64,000 nucleotides of DNA from Paenibacillus chitinolyticus NBRC 15660 (GCF_000739915.1 NZ_BBJT01000009.1:62001-126000); one strand, 5' to 3'. Numbered from the stretch's first letter, positions 20,176 to 28,123 are shown. The notes: generated by a model not told the origin, from the letters alone. Numbers and translations are program-made.

Positions 20176-21975
20176 GTGAAGAGCCAATGGAAAACTACCG
20201 TATCGTCCGTCTTTCTGTCTGCCGCTCTGCTCGCAAGCGCCGTTCCGGCACTTGCGGCAGAACCGGGGAAACCAGCACCCACACAAGCATCGGCTTCAGC
20301 GCCGACCGCTTATAAATTAACGAACGATCTGCAAGTTGAAATGAAAAGTGTCTTAAACGAAAAAACAACGGACGGAACCCGTCTGGGCGCCGTTGTCCGC
20401 ATGAAAAACACCAGTTCGAAAGTTGTACGCGTACCGGAGTACGAAGTGCGCTTGAAAACGAAAGACGGCGTGGAATTCCGCTTGCAGGCAAGTCTGGGAA
20501 GCTCACGCTCCATTCAGCCCAAATCCCAGGTTGAGCTTAGCTACCTGGCTACGGTTGACAGCGGAGAAGGCGTTGAACTGAGCGAGCTTCGCTGGGTAGA
20601 CATCGATGTTTACGTGTATCCGAAAAAAGAAACGCTTCAGCTCAGCGTACCTGTGAGCGATCTTGTGTGGAACGGAACGGAAACATCCGAAATTCCTTCC
20701 GCTTCCGTGAAGAAATGGGGAGAAGCTTTCACCATTCCTTCCTTGCAAACGCCGCTGGAATTCAAAACAACGAATATTAGCCGCGATACGATCGGCACGA
20801 AAACGAACTCCGTCGTTCAGGTGCTCGTAACGAATCCGTCGACCAAGCGCCAGACTCTTCCGAATATTGCCCTGGAAGGCAAAAGCGGCCTGCAGACGTA
20901 TGACAGCAACCGAGCTGAATCCTCACTTGCCCTGGAGCCGGGCGAGAAGAAATATATTCATTTTGTCATTCCTACGGAACTGAATACAGAGCTGGAAGCT
21001 CTTAACGTGGTCACCGCGGAGAGATATATTGATGCGCAGGAAAAACCGGTTACGTATAACGTAGGCCGCGTTCATATCATGCTGCCGGCCAAGCAGGCCG
21101 ATGCCCTGCCGGTTCATGGAGCGTATGCTTTCGGTGACGCCATGAAGATGGACCCGCTCAACGAATTGATTCACCCGAGTATGGATGTTTCTCTCGTGGA
21201 ACTCCACATGCAGCAAAATGAGGACGACGCTTTTAATACCGCTATCGCCAAATTTAAGCTGACGAACAAATCCGGCGGGCCGCTTAACGTTCCTGCGTTT
21301 GCGACCGATCTCGTCAGCAGCGACGGCTATACGTACAACGGCAACAGACAGGGAACGACGACTCTGCGCGTGCTTCCTAACGCCTCTTATGTCGTAACTT
21401 ACTCTTACATTCTTCCGGCTTCCGAGACGGGAGAAGGGCTGAAGCTTGCTTTGTATGAAACTCACGGTGCATCCGCGGCGGCAGGAGCACAAGCTTCCGG
21501 AGCCAAGTCGCAAGAGGCGCAGGCGAGTGCTGCAGACACCGGTGCATCGTATAAATCTCTTCTGACGGCCTACGGCGTTAAACTTCAGCCGCAACCGGAA
21601 TCCAAGGATGAACTGAAACTGTATCCTTTGACGGTGAAAGTGAATAACTGGGAAATTTCGGCGATGTTTAACCAGCAGCAGAACTACAATTACCGACTGA
21701 AGCTTTTATTAGATATCGAACAGGAGAAAGACGTCCTTCTTGACCGTACGTTCTCCCAACTGCAATTTGATATGTATGATAACGGCGGTACTCTTATCAA
21801 TTCGGTCAAGAGCCCGTTTGTCGGGGAAAATAAATTGCAAAAAGGCTCCAATGTCATTAATTTTAATGCGGATTCCATGCAATTGGATTTCCCTGTTACC
21901 GTCAAAGTCTACGAATCCTTCGTCAATGATAAAGGCGAGACGGCGAAGCGTCTTCTGACGACGTTTAAACAATAG
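20176..21975 (+). CDS. Large secreted protein, second paralogue, in the RND operon
   Basis: This 599-residue protein starts at GTG 20176, six bases after GGAGGAG. An ATG at 20161 precedes that site and is unlikely. It has a signal peptide (residues 1-30, ending ASAVPALAAE) followed by repeated beta-rich blocks like those of the protein at 13334 (YEVRLKTKDGVEF, LQLSVPVSD). A short Ala/Ser/Gln-rich linker lies at about residues 430-460. It directly follows the adaptor gene by 26 bases and is followed by a terminator. Position implies a role with the pump, perhaps an extracytoplasmic partner. No catalytic motif is recognised. Confidence 0.7.
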   Translation: MKSQWKTTVSSVFLSAALLASAVPALAAEPGKPAPTQASASAPTAYKLTNDLQVEMKSVLNEKTTDGTRLGAVVRMKNTSSKVVRVPEYEVRLKTKDGVEFRLQASLGSSRSIQPKSQVELSYLATVDSGEGVELSELRWVDIDVYVYPKKETLQLSVPVSDLVWNGTETSEIPSASVKKWGEAFTIPSLQTPLEFKTTNISRDTIGTKTNSVVQVLVTNPSTKRQTLPNIALEGKSGLQTYDSNRAESSLALEPGEKKYIHFVIPTELNTELEALNVVTAERYIDAQEKPVTYNVGRVHIMLPAKQADALPVHGAYAFGDAMKMDPLNELIHPSMDVSLVELHMQQNEDDAFNTAIAKFKLTNKSGGPLNVPAFATDLVSSDGYTYNGNRQGTTTLRVLPNASYVVTYSYILPASETGEGLKLALYETHGASAAAGAQASGAKSQEAQASAADTGASYKSLLTAYGVKLQPQPESKDELKLYPLTVKVNNWEISAMFNQQQNYNYRLKLLLDIEQEKDVLLDRTFSQLQFDMYDNGGTLINSVKSPFVGENKLQKGSNVINFNADSMQLDFPVTVKVYESFVNDKGETAKRLLTTFKQ

Positions 21976-22048
21976 TTGAAAAGTTGGGCAGCTGATTCAG
22001 ACGGAGCCGTGCGAGTTATGGCGGCTCTTTCCGCCGCATATCACCTAA

Positions 22049-22082
22049 AAAAGGCCTTTCCGGTTAATCCGGAAGGCCTTTT
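22049..22082. terminator. Bidirectional terminator between the RND operon and the YjcG-like gene
   Basis: AAGGCCTTTCCGG pairs with CCGGAAGGCCTT (one bulged T) around TTAAT, flanked by A4 and T4. It lies between two convergent genes and can serve both. Confidence 0.85.
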
Positions 22083-22097
22083 CTATTGAAGCGTTCG

Positions 22098-22610
22098 TTA
22101 TCCCTGGAGCGGGAATGAGCGGATAACGGACCATTCGCCGTTTTCCTGTTTCCCGAGCAGTTGAAAACTGTCTACATGGAAGGAAAAATCAACCGGTGTG
22201 TTTTTTACACTGGCCAGTACGTCGTGCAGCTCATCGGCTCCCAATTTCTGTCCGATAGTCAGATGGGGATGATAGTTGTAAGCTTTTTCCGTATCCACGA
22301 GAGGGCCCGTACAGAGCTTGTCGTGAAGATCGATGACCGGTTCCACTTGTTCCAGCGCCAGGTAGATAACGTTGTTAACCGGAAAATAAGAGCTGAACCG
22401 GTTGAACGTAATCTGGAACGGGGACACGGTGCGGCTCAGATCTTCCAAATGACTGATGGCAGCTTGAAGCTGCTCTTCGGTCCATTCTTCTTTCTCACGA
22501 ACCGTAATGTGGGGCGAAATCACCCTATAATAAGGATCGAACCTTTTTCTATAACTGTTGGCAAATTCGTTAATCTCTGCGGATGGAAGAATGGCGATGC
22601 CGTACATCAT
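22098..22610 (-). CDS. YjcG-like protein, 2H phosphoesterase (2'-5' RNA ligase-like) superfamily
   Basis: This 170-residue protein carries the two HxT motifs of the 2H superfamily: HITVRE (about residue 34) and HLTIGQ (about residue 117). The start MYGIAILPSAEINEFANSYRKRFDP closely follows B. subtilis YjcG. Family members hydrolyse or ligate 2'-5' or cyclic phosphate bonds; the cellular substrate of YjcG is not known to me. The gene stands alone, converging on the RND operon. Confidence 0.85.
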   Translation of the reverse strand: MMYGIAILPSAEINEFANSYRKRFDPYYRVISPHITVREKEEWTEEQLQAAISHLEDLSRTVSPFQITFNRFSSYFPVNNVIYLALEQVEPVIDLHDKLCTGPLVDTEKAYNYHPHLTIGQKLGADELHDVLASVKNTPVDFSFHVDSFQLLGKQENGEWSVIRSFPLQG

Positions 22611-22774
22611 ATGGAATCCCTCCCTAAATTATGGTCGACTAATTCTTATTATACCGTGTTTGTATCCCGCTCACAATTTCATTTTAAGACGATTCATTGT
22701 CCGCGTACGTCCGTACCCGAAAATGTGTGAAGTCATATACTGATCATATCGTGGAAGTTTAAGGGGAGAAGACC

Positions 22775-23302
22775 GTGAAACGACAAGTTCACAGCCGGGA
22801 AATTAAAAAGGTCGTTATGCAAAGGCTGTCAGACCGGGGAGCGAGTCTGGAAGACATCGCAGAGATCGTATACGCCATGCAGGCGCCCTATCATCCGGGT
22901 TTATCGATGGATACGTGCATGAAGTCCATTCAGGCCGTATTGGGCAAAAGAGAGCTTCAGCACGCGATTCTGGTCGGAACCGAGCTGGATATGCTGGCAG
23001 AGCAGAAAAAGCTTACAGAACCGCTCCAAACCATTCTGGACACGGATGAGAGTTTATTCGGGTGCGACGAAACGCTTGCGATCGGCTCCGTTTTCGGCTA
23101 CGGCAGCATTGCCATCACGACCTTCGGCTATCTGGACAAAGAAAAGACCGGATTGATCAAACGATTGGATACGAAGACCGGTGGCGCCGTGCATACCTTC
23201 CTGGACGATCTTGTAGCCGCCATAGCCTCGGCCGCATCAGGAAGAATCGCCCATAAAAGCAGGGATGAGATAGAACGGGATGAAGATAACGAATACGTGT
23301 AA
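22775..23302 (+). CDS. Phosphatidylglycerophosphatase A-like protein (YutG family)
   Basis: This 175-residue protein starts at GTG 22775 after AAGGGGAGA. It matches the YutG/PgpA family: an N-terminal helical part (ASLEDIAEIVYAMQAPYHPGLS) and the conserved blocks LDTDESLFGCDE and GSVFGYGSIAITTFGYLDKEKTG. The C-terminus has HTFLDDLVAAIASAASGRIAH. Members of this family dephosphorylate phosphatidylglycerophosphate or act on related lipids. The Bacillus version lacks clear membrane spans, as here. It is a single gene with its own upstream region. Confidence 0.82.
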   Translation: MKRQVHSREIKKVVMQRLSDRGASLEDIAEIVYAMQAPYHPGLSMDTCMKSIQAVLGKRELQHAILVGTELDMLAEQKKLTEPLQTILDTDESLFGCDETLAIGSVFGYGSIAITTFGYLDKEKTGLIKRLDTKTGGAVHTFLDDLVAAIASAASGRIAHKSRDEIERDEDNEYV

Positions 23303-23347
23303 GTTGCGCACCTCGATGCTTTTTTATGAAAAATTCCGCTAACCGTG

Positions 23348-23398
23348 TTGGCCTACAAATAAGCGACTGTCTTTTTGGATATGCTATTTCTAGGCCAA
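23348..23398. repeat. Inverted repeat with 8-base perfect arms before the 55-residue gene
   Basis: TTGGCCTA (23348-23355) and TAGGCCAA (23391-23398) are exact mirror copies 35 bases apart. They end 25 bases before the start of a small gene, so they may form an operator pair or a leader hairpin. Confidence 0.45.
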
Positions 23399-23423
23399 TA
23401 ACATCATCAACGGAGTGAGGACC

Positions 23424-23591
23424 ATGCAGTGGGTATATTGGGTAAAGCTGTACGACAGTAAGTTTCAGGCAGGTGTCCTTGCCAAGCGGATGGAGGAAGA
23501 CTGGTGGATTTACGGCTACGAATGCCCGTCCGAAGTTGAAGTCTTCAAATCCAAAAAAGGACGTTTCGGTGTCCGTTACTCGGTTTACTAA
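23424..23591 (+). CDS. Small aromatic-rich protein, 55 residues, unknown function
   Basis: An open frame from ATG 23424, preceded by CGGAGTGAGG, encodes 55 residues beginning MQWVYWVKLYDSKF. It contains EEDWWIYGYE and ends KKGRFGVRYSVY. It is rich in Trp and Tyr (12 of 55), with no signal peptide or membrane span. The ribosome site, spacing and amino-acid choice look real. I do not recognise the family. It lies just before a tRNA cluster and has its own upstream inverted repeat. Confidence 0.6.
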   Translation: MQWVYWVKLYDSKFQAGVLAKRMEEDWWIYGYECPSEVEVFKSKKGRFGVRYSVY

Positions 23592-23600
23592 AAAAAGGTG

Positions 23601-23630
23601 TTGACTTAACCGTACTTTGTATTGTATATT
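23601..23630 (+). promoter_or_regulatory. Promoter of the tRNA cluster
   Basis: TTGACT (23601-23606), an 18-base spacer and TATATT (23625-23630) lie 36 bases before the first tRNA, the usual distance for a stable-RNA promoter. Confidence 0.7.
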
Positions 23631-23665
23631 TATTTTTGTCGCTATACGACATTGTTAGTTACTGA

Positions 23666-23739
<74 letters not shown>

Positions 23740-23786
23740 TTAACCAAATTTTTTTTGCCTGTTTACAGCCATACATAACATAATCC

Positions 23787-23860
23787 GGGCCCTTAGCTCA
23801 GTTGGTTAGAGCGGTCGGCTCATAACCGATTGGTCGGGGGTTCGAGTCCCTCAGGGCCCA
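23787..23860 (+). tRNA. tRNA with anticodon CAT, probably tRNA-Ile2 (or elongator Met)
   Basis: A 74-base cloverleaf has the acceptor pair GGGCCCT/AGGGCCC, D-arm AGCTCAGTTGGTTAGAGC and anticodon loop CTCATAA. The overall shape is closer to Bacillus tRNA-Ile(CAT), whose C34 becomes lysidine, than to elongator tRNA-Met. The two cannot be separated with certainty by eye. CCA is not encoded. Confidence 0.9.
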
Positions 23861-23866
23861 TTGTAA

Positions 23867-23952
23867 GCCGGAGTGGCGGAATTGGCAGACGCACAGGACT
23901 TAAAATCCTGCGGTAGGTGACTATCGTACCGGTTCGAGTCCGGTCTTCGGCA
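23867..23952 (+). tRNA. tRNA-Leu (anticodon TAA)
   Basis: An 86-base class II tRNA with acceptor GCCGGAG/CTTCGGC, anticodon loop CTTAAAA and a long variable arm (GGTAGGTGACTATCGTACC). It lies six bases after the previous tRNA, so all three are one transcript. Confidence 0.95.
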
Positions 23953-23978
23953 TCTAGGCAACTAAGAGGTAACAACAG

Positions 23979-24032
23979 AAAACTCCCTTCTTTCACTTAT
24001 GCACATCGCAGAATGAGACAAGGGAGTTTTTT
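23979..24032 (+). terminator. Terminator of the tRNA cluster
   Basis: AAAACTCCCTT (from 23979) pairs with AAGGGAGTTTT (24020-24030), followed by T-rich sequence. The loop is about 30 bases. Confidence 0.8.
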
Positions 24033-24112
24033 GCAGTTTATTTTTTCCTGTTAAGAAATGCCTGTAAAGCGGGTAAGGGTATAATAAAACAAATAAGCTG
24101 GGAGGCGTTACC

Positions 24113-25054
24113 ATGGCGATACCGTTTGAGATCGTAATGGATCAAAGCAATGTCATTCGCGGAGATTTTTATCCGGCGTCTTCTATAGCAAGGGGCATTC
24201 TCATTGTCTCGCACGGTTTTAAGGGATTTAAGAACTGGGGAATGTTCCCTTACGCGGCTGCGAAACTGGCCCGGGATGTGGATGTCATTACGTTTGATTT
24301 TACACATAACGGAGTGGGAGAAGACGGGCAGTCATTCAGTGAACTGGAGAAATTTGCGAAGAATACGTACAGCTGCGAATTGGACGACTTGTCGACCTTG
24401 ATCTCCGTACTGACGGACGAGTGGGACTTTAAAAACAAGCTGCTGGAATCGGATCGCTTGAAGCCCGTTGTTTTTTATCCTCATCACAGCAGGGGGATCA
24501 ATCTTTTGAACGAGGAGCATCAGCATAGGGGCTCCGCCAACCCGGTCAATAAGCTTCCGATCTTTTTGCTCGGTCACAGCCGCGGAGCGGGCGTAAGTTT
24601 GATCTACGCGCTGGATCATCCCACGGAGATTGCGGGGGTCGTCAGCTGGAACGGAATTACGCAGGTGGACATTTTCGACGAAGCCTGCAAAGAGCAGATG
24701 CGCAGCGAAGGACGCGCCTATATCGCGAATGCGAGGACCAAGCAGCAGATGCCGCTCGATAAGGTCATCCTGGACGATTTGGAGGCCCGCAAGGATGACT
24801 TTAACATCCTGGAACGGATGCGGGGGGCGACATTTCCGGTTGTGCTCATACAGGGCGAGGAGGATCATGCCAACTTGAGGGCGGGCTCGGAGAAACTCGT
24901 CGAGAACCAGCCGAAAGTCCAGTGGATCCAAATTCCCGGCGCTAACCATACGTTCAATACGATCCATCCGTTTGCGGGCACTTCCGCGGAGCTGGAGCAT
25001 GCGATCGAACACACGCTGCAATTTTTAAAAAGCAGAGTGGTGCCGACGGAGTAA
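24113..25054 (+). CDS. Alpha/beta hydrolase
   Basis: This 313-residue cytoplasmic protein has the hydrolase fold: an oxyanion-region motif ILIVSHGFKGFKN (about residues 28-40), nucleophile elbow GHSRG (Ser about 152), an acid in QGEEDH and His in ANHTFNTIHPF. The 70-residue stretch between strands (about 90-145) may be a lid. Substrate unknown. GGGAGG precedes ATG 24113, and a terminator follows. Confidence 0.82.
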   Translation: MAIPFEIVMDQSNVIRGDFYPASSIARGILIVSHGFKGFKNWGMFPYAAAKLARDVDVITFDFTHNGVGEDGQSFSELEKFAKNTYSCELDDLSTLISVLTDEWDFKNKLLESDRLKPVVFYPHHSRGINLLNEEHQHRGSANPVNKLPIFLLGHSRGAGVSLIYALDHPTEIAGVVSWNGITQVDIFDEACKEQMRSEGRAYIANARTKQQMPLDKVILDDLEARKDDFNILERMRGATFPVVLIQGEEDHANLRAGSEKLVENQPKVQWIQIPGANHTFNTIHPFAGTSAELEHAIEHTLQFLKSRVVPTE

Positions 25055-25067
25055 ACCGAAAGTTCAT

Positions 25068-25090
25068 AGGTCCCGGGAGGGACCTTTTTT
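25068..25090 (+). terminator. Terminator after the hydrolase gene
   Basis: AGGTCCC pairs with GGGACCT around GGGA and is followed by T6. Short but compact. Confidence 0.85.
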
Positions 25091-25121
25091 AATTCGGGGG
25101 CAGGTTGTGCCGTTCTAGATA

Positions 25122-25202
25122 GCGAAAAACCCTTACAGAGTAAGGGTTTTTCTAGTATGACCTGAGCCGGTCTCGAACCAATGACCCCGACCGTGTCAAG
25201 AT
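25122..25202. repeat. Partial copy 1 of the tRNA-Val 3' half and its terminator (candidate att site)
   Basis: Bases 25122-25202 repeat the sequence that follows and includes the 3' half of tRNA-Val(GAC) at 28.1 kb. They comprise the terminator palindrome (25125-25151) and then the acceptor, T-arm and anticodon-loop region (25158-25202, ending at GTCAAGAT). The tRNA part has several mismatches. This is what a tyrosine recombinase leaves when it integrates at a tRNA 3' end. Confidence 0.8.
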
Positions 25203-25230
25203 AGAGGAACGATAAGAATGTGGGATGAAC

Positions 25231-25410
25231 TCAGTCCAGTGTATCAAAGACGGCGTTCATAAAATATGCGACCTCTAGTTCGGCCTCATTGGCGTCGAGA
25301 CCAACAAACATTAAAAAGTTTTTGTACCGATTATAAATATCTGGATCATCGTCAGTAAGACGGTGCTGGCGGTCATAGGTTAAAAAATTATTAGTCATAT
25401 TACTATACAT
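25231..25410 (-). CDS. Small acidic protein, 59 residues, unknown
   Basis: ATG at 25410 has an excellent GGAGGTGA site six bases upstream. The product begins MYSNMTNNFLTYDRQHRL, is acidic, and ends FMNAVFDTLD. No membrane span or known motif. AT-rich codon use differs from genes outside this region, and it lies between two partial tRNA copies. It is therefore probably cargo of an integrated element. Confidence 0.6.
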   Translation of the reverse strand: MYSNMTNNFLTYDRQHRLTDDDPDIYNRYKNFLMFVGLDANEAELEVAYFMNAVFDTLD

Positions 25411-25503
25411 AATTATCACCTCCGGTTTTATTATATAAAACAGAATTTGGTATGTATAGTTAATTTTAGGTTTACTATTTAAATATATGGGAGGGAAGAA
25501 GGA

Positions 25504-25611
25504 ATGTCTACGATGGGCACTGTTATCTTTCATGACGGTTTTAAATTGACTGATGTAGTCGGGGAAAAAGTGCGCTACGAAACCGAAGAGCAATTCCTTG
25601 ATCCTGAGTAG
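25504..25611 (+). CDS. Very small reading frame, 35 residues, possibly expressed
   Basis: ATG 25504 follows GGGAGGGAAGAAGGA and gives 35 residues starting MSTMGTVIFHDGFKL. The ribosome site is good, but the size and lack of recognised relatives keep confidence low. It may be a remnant. The remaining bases to 25696 hold only a short open stretch that runs into partial tRNA copy 2. Confidence 0.3.
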   Translation: MSTMGTVIFHDGFKLTDVVGEKVRYETEEQFLDPE

Positions 25612-25696
25612 GCGAATGTGAGGGGGATTGGTTGGTAAATCAACTCTCGAAAATGTAAGGAAGCGCATTGCCGGTGTTATTCCAAAGCTCATTCGG

Positions 25697-25763
25697 ATAA
25701 ACGGCGAAAAACCCTTACAGAGTAAGGGCTTTTCTAGTATGACCTGAGCCGGGCCCGAACCGA
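25697..25763. repeat. Partial copy 2 of the tRNA-Val 3' end and terminator (candidate att site)
   Basis: This 67-base stretch is nearly identical to 28087-28153 (two visible substitutions). It covers the bases ATAAACGGCG, the terminator palindrome and the tRNA acceptor and T-arm, then diverges. Copies 2 and 3 share the ATAAACG edge that copy 1 lacks. Confidence 0.85.
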
Positions 25764-25767
25764 TGCC

Positions 25768-25989
25768 TCAATTTCCGAAAACGGGCTCGAACAGAACTGC
25801 TGTAATCTGCTGCTGCTCCGTGTAGGAATATGCCATAGCTCGTGTGATAAGCTCCCATTCCTGTTCATCGAGCACTGGCTTGGTTCGCTTGTTAAGGTCT
25901 CTCAGCTGCCGTTGTATCGCTTCTTTATGTTCTGGGAGAATCATCCGACTTGATTCGTACAAACCGTTGCCTTCAAGTTTCTTTCCTAT
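25768..25989 (-). pseudogene. YolD-like protein remnant
   Basis: The minus frame reads GKKLEGNGLYESSRMILPEHKE, then KPVLDEQEWELI (quoted in parts), the core of YolD-like proteins that accompany Y-family DNA polymerases on phages and mobile elements. Where the usual Met start should be (25987-25989) there is ATA. The nearest start is TTG at 25962. The C-terminal end stops five bases from partial tRNA copy 2. Loss of a proper start and a short end suggest decay, though a short TTG-started product cannot be excluded. Confidence 0.6.
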
Positions 25990-26000
25990 CCTGCAGGGCT

Positions 26001-26150
26001 ATCGTAAGTCTCATCTTTGGGCTTATACATTTTGCACAGGGGCCATCTTGCATTATCTCTTCATTTATATTTGGCGCGGTTATGACTTGGCTGTACTTTT
26101 TAACTAGCCGTTTGTTGTTGCCGATCCTGTTGCATATATGTTGTATGTAA
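26001..26150 (+). pseudogene. C-terminal remnant of a CPBP (CAAX) membrane protease
   Basis: The plus frame reads IVSLIFGLIHFAQG, then FGAVMTWLYFLTSRLLLPILLH, which is the last conserved part of CPBP-family membrane proteases (the second glutamate/His motif region, FGLIH, and final helix). Nothing upstream encodes the rest. It begins 11 bases from the YolD remnant on the opposite strand, so the two fragments were joined by deletion or rearrangement. Confidence 0.6.
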
Positions 26151-26234
26151 GTCAATTGACTGACATAATAGACAAAATTTTATTCAATTTTAATATCAAT
26201 CGTGATACATTACGTATCAAGGGGGCGGATTTAA

Positions 26235-26405
26235 ATGAAAACAAAAATTAATATTGTATTGCTCGTCGTATCGCTTGCAGTCGTGTTGGTGTCACCATAT
26301 TTAAGAGATATTTTTCTGTCTTTTGGCATCCTTGCTGTATTAGGAATGGGAGCTGAATATCTGTTTGTCCGATATAGTTCAGGGGAGGAATCGGGGCTTG
26401 ATTGA
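26235..26405 (+). CDS. Small membrane protein, 56 residues
   Basis: ATG 26235 follows AAGGGGG. The product has two predicted membrane spans (about residues 5-22 and 26-45) and an acidic tail (SSGEESGLD). Its stop overlaps the start of the polymerase-like gene by eight bases, so the two are probably translationally coupled. The family is not recognised. Codons are AT-rich like the rest of the island. Confidence 0.55.
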   Translation: MKTKINIVLLVVSLAVVLVSPYLRDIFLSFGILAVLGMGAEYLFVRYSSGEESGLD

Positions 26406-27702
26406 TCTTGTAAAAATTATAACCATTGCTTGGGGAACTGCATGGCTTATTGCGGCAATTAAGCAGCTATCACAAGGCACGAAAAGTACAGTCTGGTTTA
26501 TTATGATTATCTGGTACACCTTTTTTATCGTCCCGCTCATTCTTGATCTCTCGCTGGGTAGTCCCCACTACGGCGGGTACAAGGGGCTGCGAATCGCCGC
26601 GAATGATTCAAATGCGAACCTGATTTACTGTTTGTACATGTGCGTAGTACCACTTGTTTTTTACCTTTTTGGCAGAGCTAAAAAAGTCCACATTGAACAA
26701 TCGAGCACTAAGCCCCACAAATTATTAATAGCCGTTTTGCAAATCTTGATGATTAGTCCCATCGTGGTTGCCTGCTTTTCCCCCCACCCGGAACTTTATC
26801 TTAAGTATGGGTCGATCATAGCGGAAATGGAAAACTTCCCCGAGGCGGAACAGTTTAATAAAATCGTCAGTTTATGTACTTTAGTCAGCGTTGCGGCTGT
26901 CGGCATCTTGCTCATGTTAAGGCCCAGGTTAACAGTATTTAGCTTTGTCCCTTATCTGCCTTGGCTTTTTTTAGCGGTTTGGCTTAACGGCAAAAGGGCC
27001 GTCTTTATCATGGCGCTCGTGCTGATCGTTTATGCTTACTACCAAAAGGGCAAGATCAAAGGGCTTAAGCTGCTGGGTGCTCTCATTCTATCCGTCAGCT
27101 TGATGGCTGGGTTTTCAAATTTTTATCAAAACGAGCTGCGTTATGAACAGATGGGTATCACGGATAGTGACGATATTTATAAGAATGTCCGCGTTGATTT
27201 TGGGCGCGACGACCGCACAAAGATGACCATCTACGCGGAACTGCATCCCCAGACGATGAAAATCTTAGACTATCGTGGACAAAGCCTGCTTTTTGACCTA
27301 ACGTTCTTTGTACCACGTTCCATGTGGCCGGATAAGCCTTGGCCTTACGCCGTCTACTTTACATCCGCCATGTTTATGATGCCGCCTGACTATCTCGGTT
27401 TCGGTATGACGACAAGCTGGCTAGAAGAAGCTATCGCGAATTTCGGATGGTTCGGGATGTTGATCGGTCCTTTGTTTATCGCCTTGTTGTGTCGGATCGG
27501 AGACAGTTTGCAAAGCCGGTTGTTAAAAAGCTTATCCTTGTTGGTAGCCGGCCTTTTCCTAGTCGTGCATTTGGCCGCATTTATGCCGCTGTTTCTAATC
27601 TGGTTCGCATCCGTCTTCACTTCCGCCTTTATACGGTTACGAGCACGAAAACGAGTTTCCACTGTAAAAGCACAACCGGTAGATCGATACATAACTGTCT
27701 AA
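26398..27702 (+). CDS. Polysaccharide (O-antigen type) polymerase-like membrane protein
   Basis: From TTG 26398, preceded by GGGGAGG, the product is 434 residues with about ten membrane spans. A large extracellular loop (about residues 235-330) carries charged and aromatic motifs, such as NVRVDFGRDDRTKM and FVPRSMWPDKPWP. This layout matches Wzy-like oligosaccharide repeat-unit polymerases. The conserved Arg-rich loops fit sugar-chain handling. No other polysaccharide genes lie nearby, so its partner pathway is elsewhere. It is the only intact long gene in the tRNA-Val island. Confidence 0.65.
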   Translation: MIDLVKIITIAWGTAWLIAAIKQLSQGTKSTVWFIMIIWYTFFIVPLILDLSLGSPHYGGYKGLRIAANDSNANLIYCLYMCVVPLVFYLFGRAKKVHIEQSSTKPHKLLIAVLQILMISPIVVACFSPHPELYLKYGSIIAEMENFPEAEQFNKIVSLCTLVSVAAVGILLMLRPRLTVFSFVPYLPWLFLAVWLNGKRAVFIMALVLIVYAYYQKGKIKGLKLLGALILSVSLMAGFSNFYQNELRYEQMGITDSDDIYKNVRVDFGRDDRTKMTIYAELHPQTMKILDYRGQSLLFDLTFFVPRSMWPDKPWPYAVYFTSAMFMMPPDYLGFGMTTSWLEEAIANFGWFGMLIGPLFIALLCRIGDSLQSRLLKSLSLLVAGLFLVVHLAAFMPLFLIWFASVFTSAFIRLRARKRVSTVKAQPVDRYITV

Positions 27703-27710
27703 ACAAAAAT

Positions 27711-27735
27711 AAGGCTCCCTTCGTGGGAGCCTTTT
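27711..27735 (+). terminator. Terminator after the polymerase-like gene
   Basis: AAGGCTCCC pairs with GGGAGCCTT around TTCGT, followed by T's. Confidence 0.85.
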
Positions 27736-27806
27736 ATCATGCGATTCCAAGGTGGTTAAACCAGAGGCTGTTTTGTAGATAGCGATTTTATAGGAGGCTA
27801 ATATAC

Positions 27807-27995
27807 ATGAGAGTTATAAACTGGGATGATGTTCCCTTGACTATTAGACCAAAGGATGTGTAGGAGATTCTTGAAATTGGTGAGAAACAAACATACGAAT
27901 TTTTGAATCAGTCGCCGCCACCGTTTCATATGGTTAGGTTGGGAAGGAGTATCAAAATATCTAAGGATGTATTCAGGCGGTGGTTTGAAGGTTGA
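27807..27995 (+). pseudogene. Excisionase-like helix-turn-helix gene with an internal TAG stop
   Basis: ATG 27807 follows AGGAGG (27792-27797). The frame encodes MRVINWDDVPLTIRPKDV, then a TAG at 27861-27863, then EILEIGEKQTYEFLNQS and HMVRLGRSIKISKDVFRRWFEG before a normal stop. Apart from the TAG it is a complete 62-residue MerR-like DNA-binding protein of the excisionase family. Relatives commonly have Gln at that place, one C-to-T change from CAG. It stands 134 bases from the intact tRNA-Val, where int/xis modules usually lie, but no integrase is present. Confidence 0.7.
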
Positions 27996-28096
27996 GTGCC
28001 ATATGTACCCAAAATGCAAGCAATTCGTATCAGCTTCGTCCCAATTCAGCATTTCCGGGATTGGAATGACTAAAAGTGTACACCCCATAAACGGCG

Positions 28097-28123
28097 AAAA
28101 ACCCTTACAGAGTAAGGGTTTTT
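28097..28123 (-). terminator. Terminator of tRNA-Val
   Basis: AAAAACCCTTAC and GTAAGGGTTTTT form a perfect 12-base stem around AGA. On the minus strand it follows the tRNA 3' end by seven bases. Confidence 0.88.
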
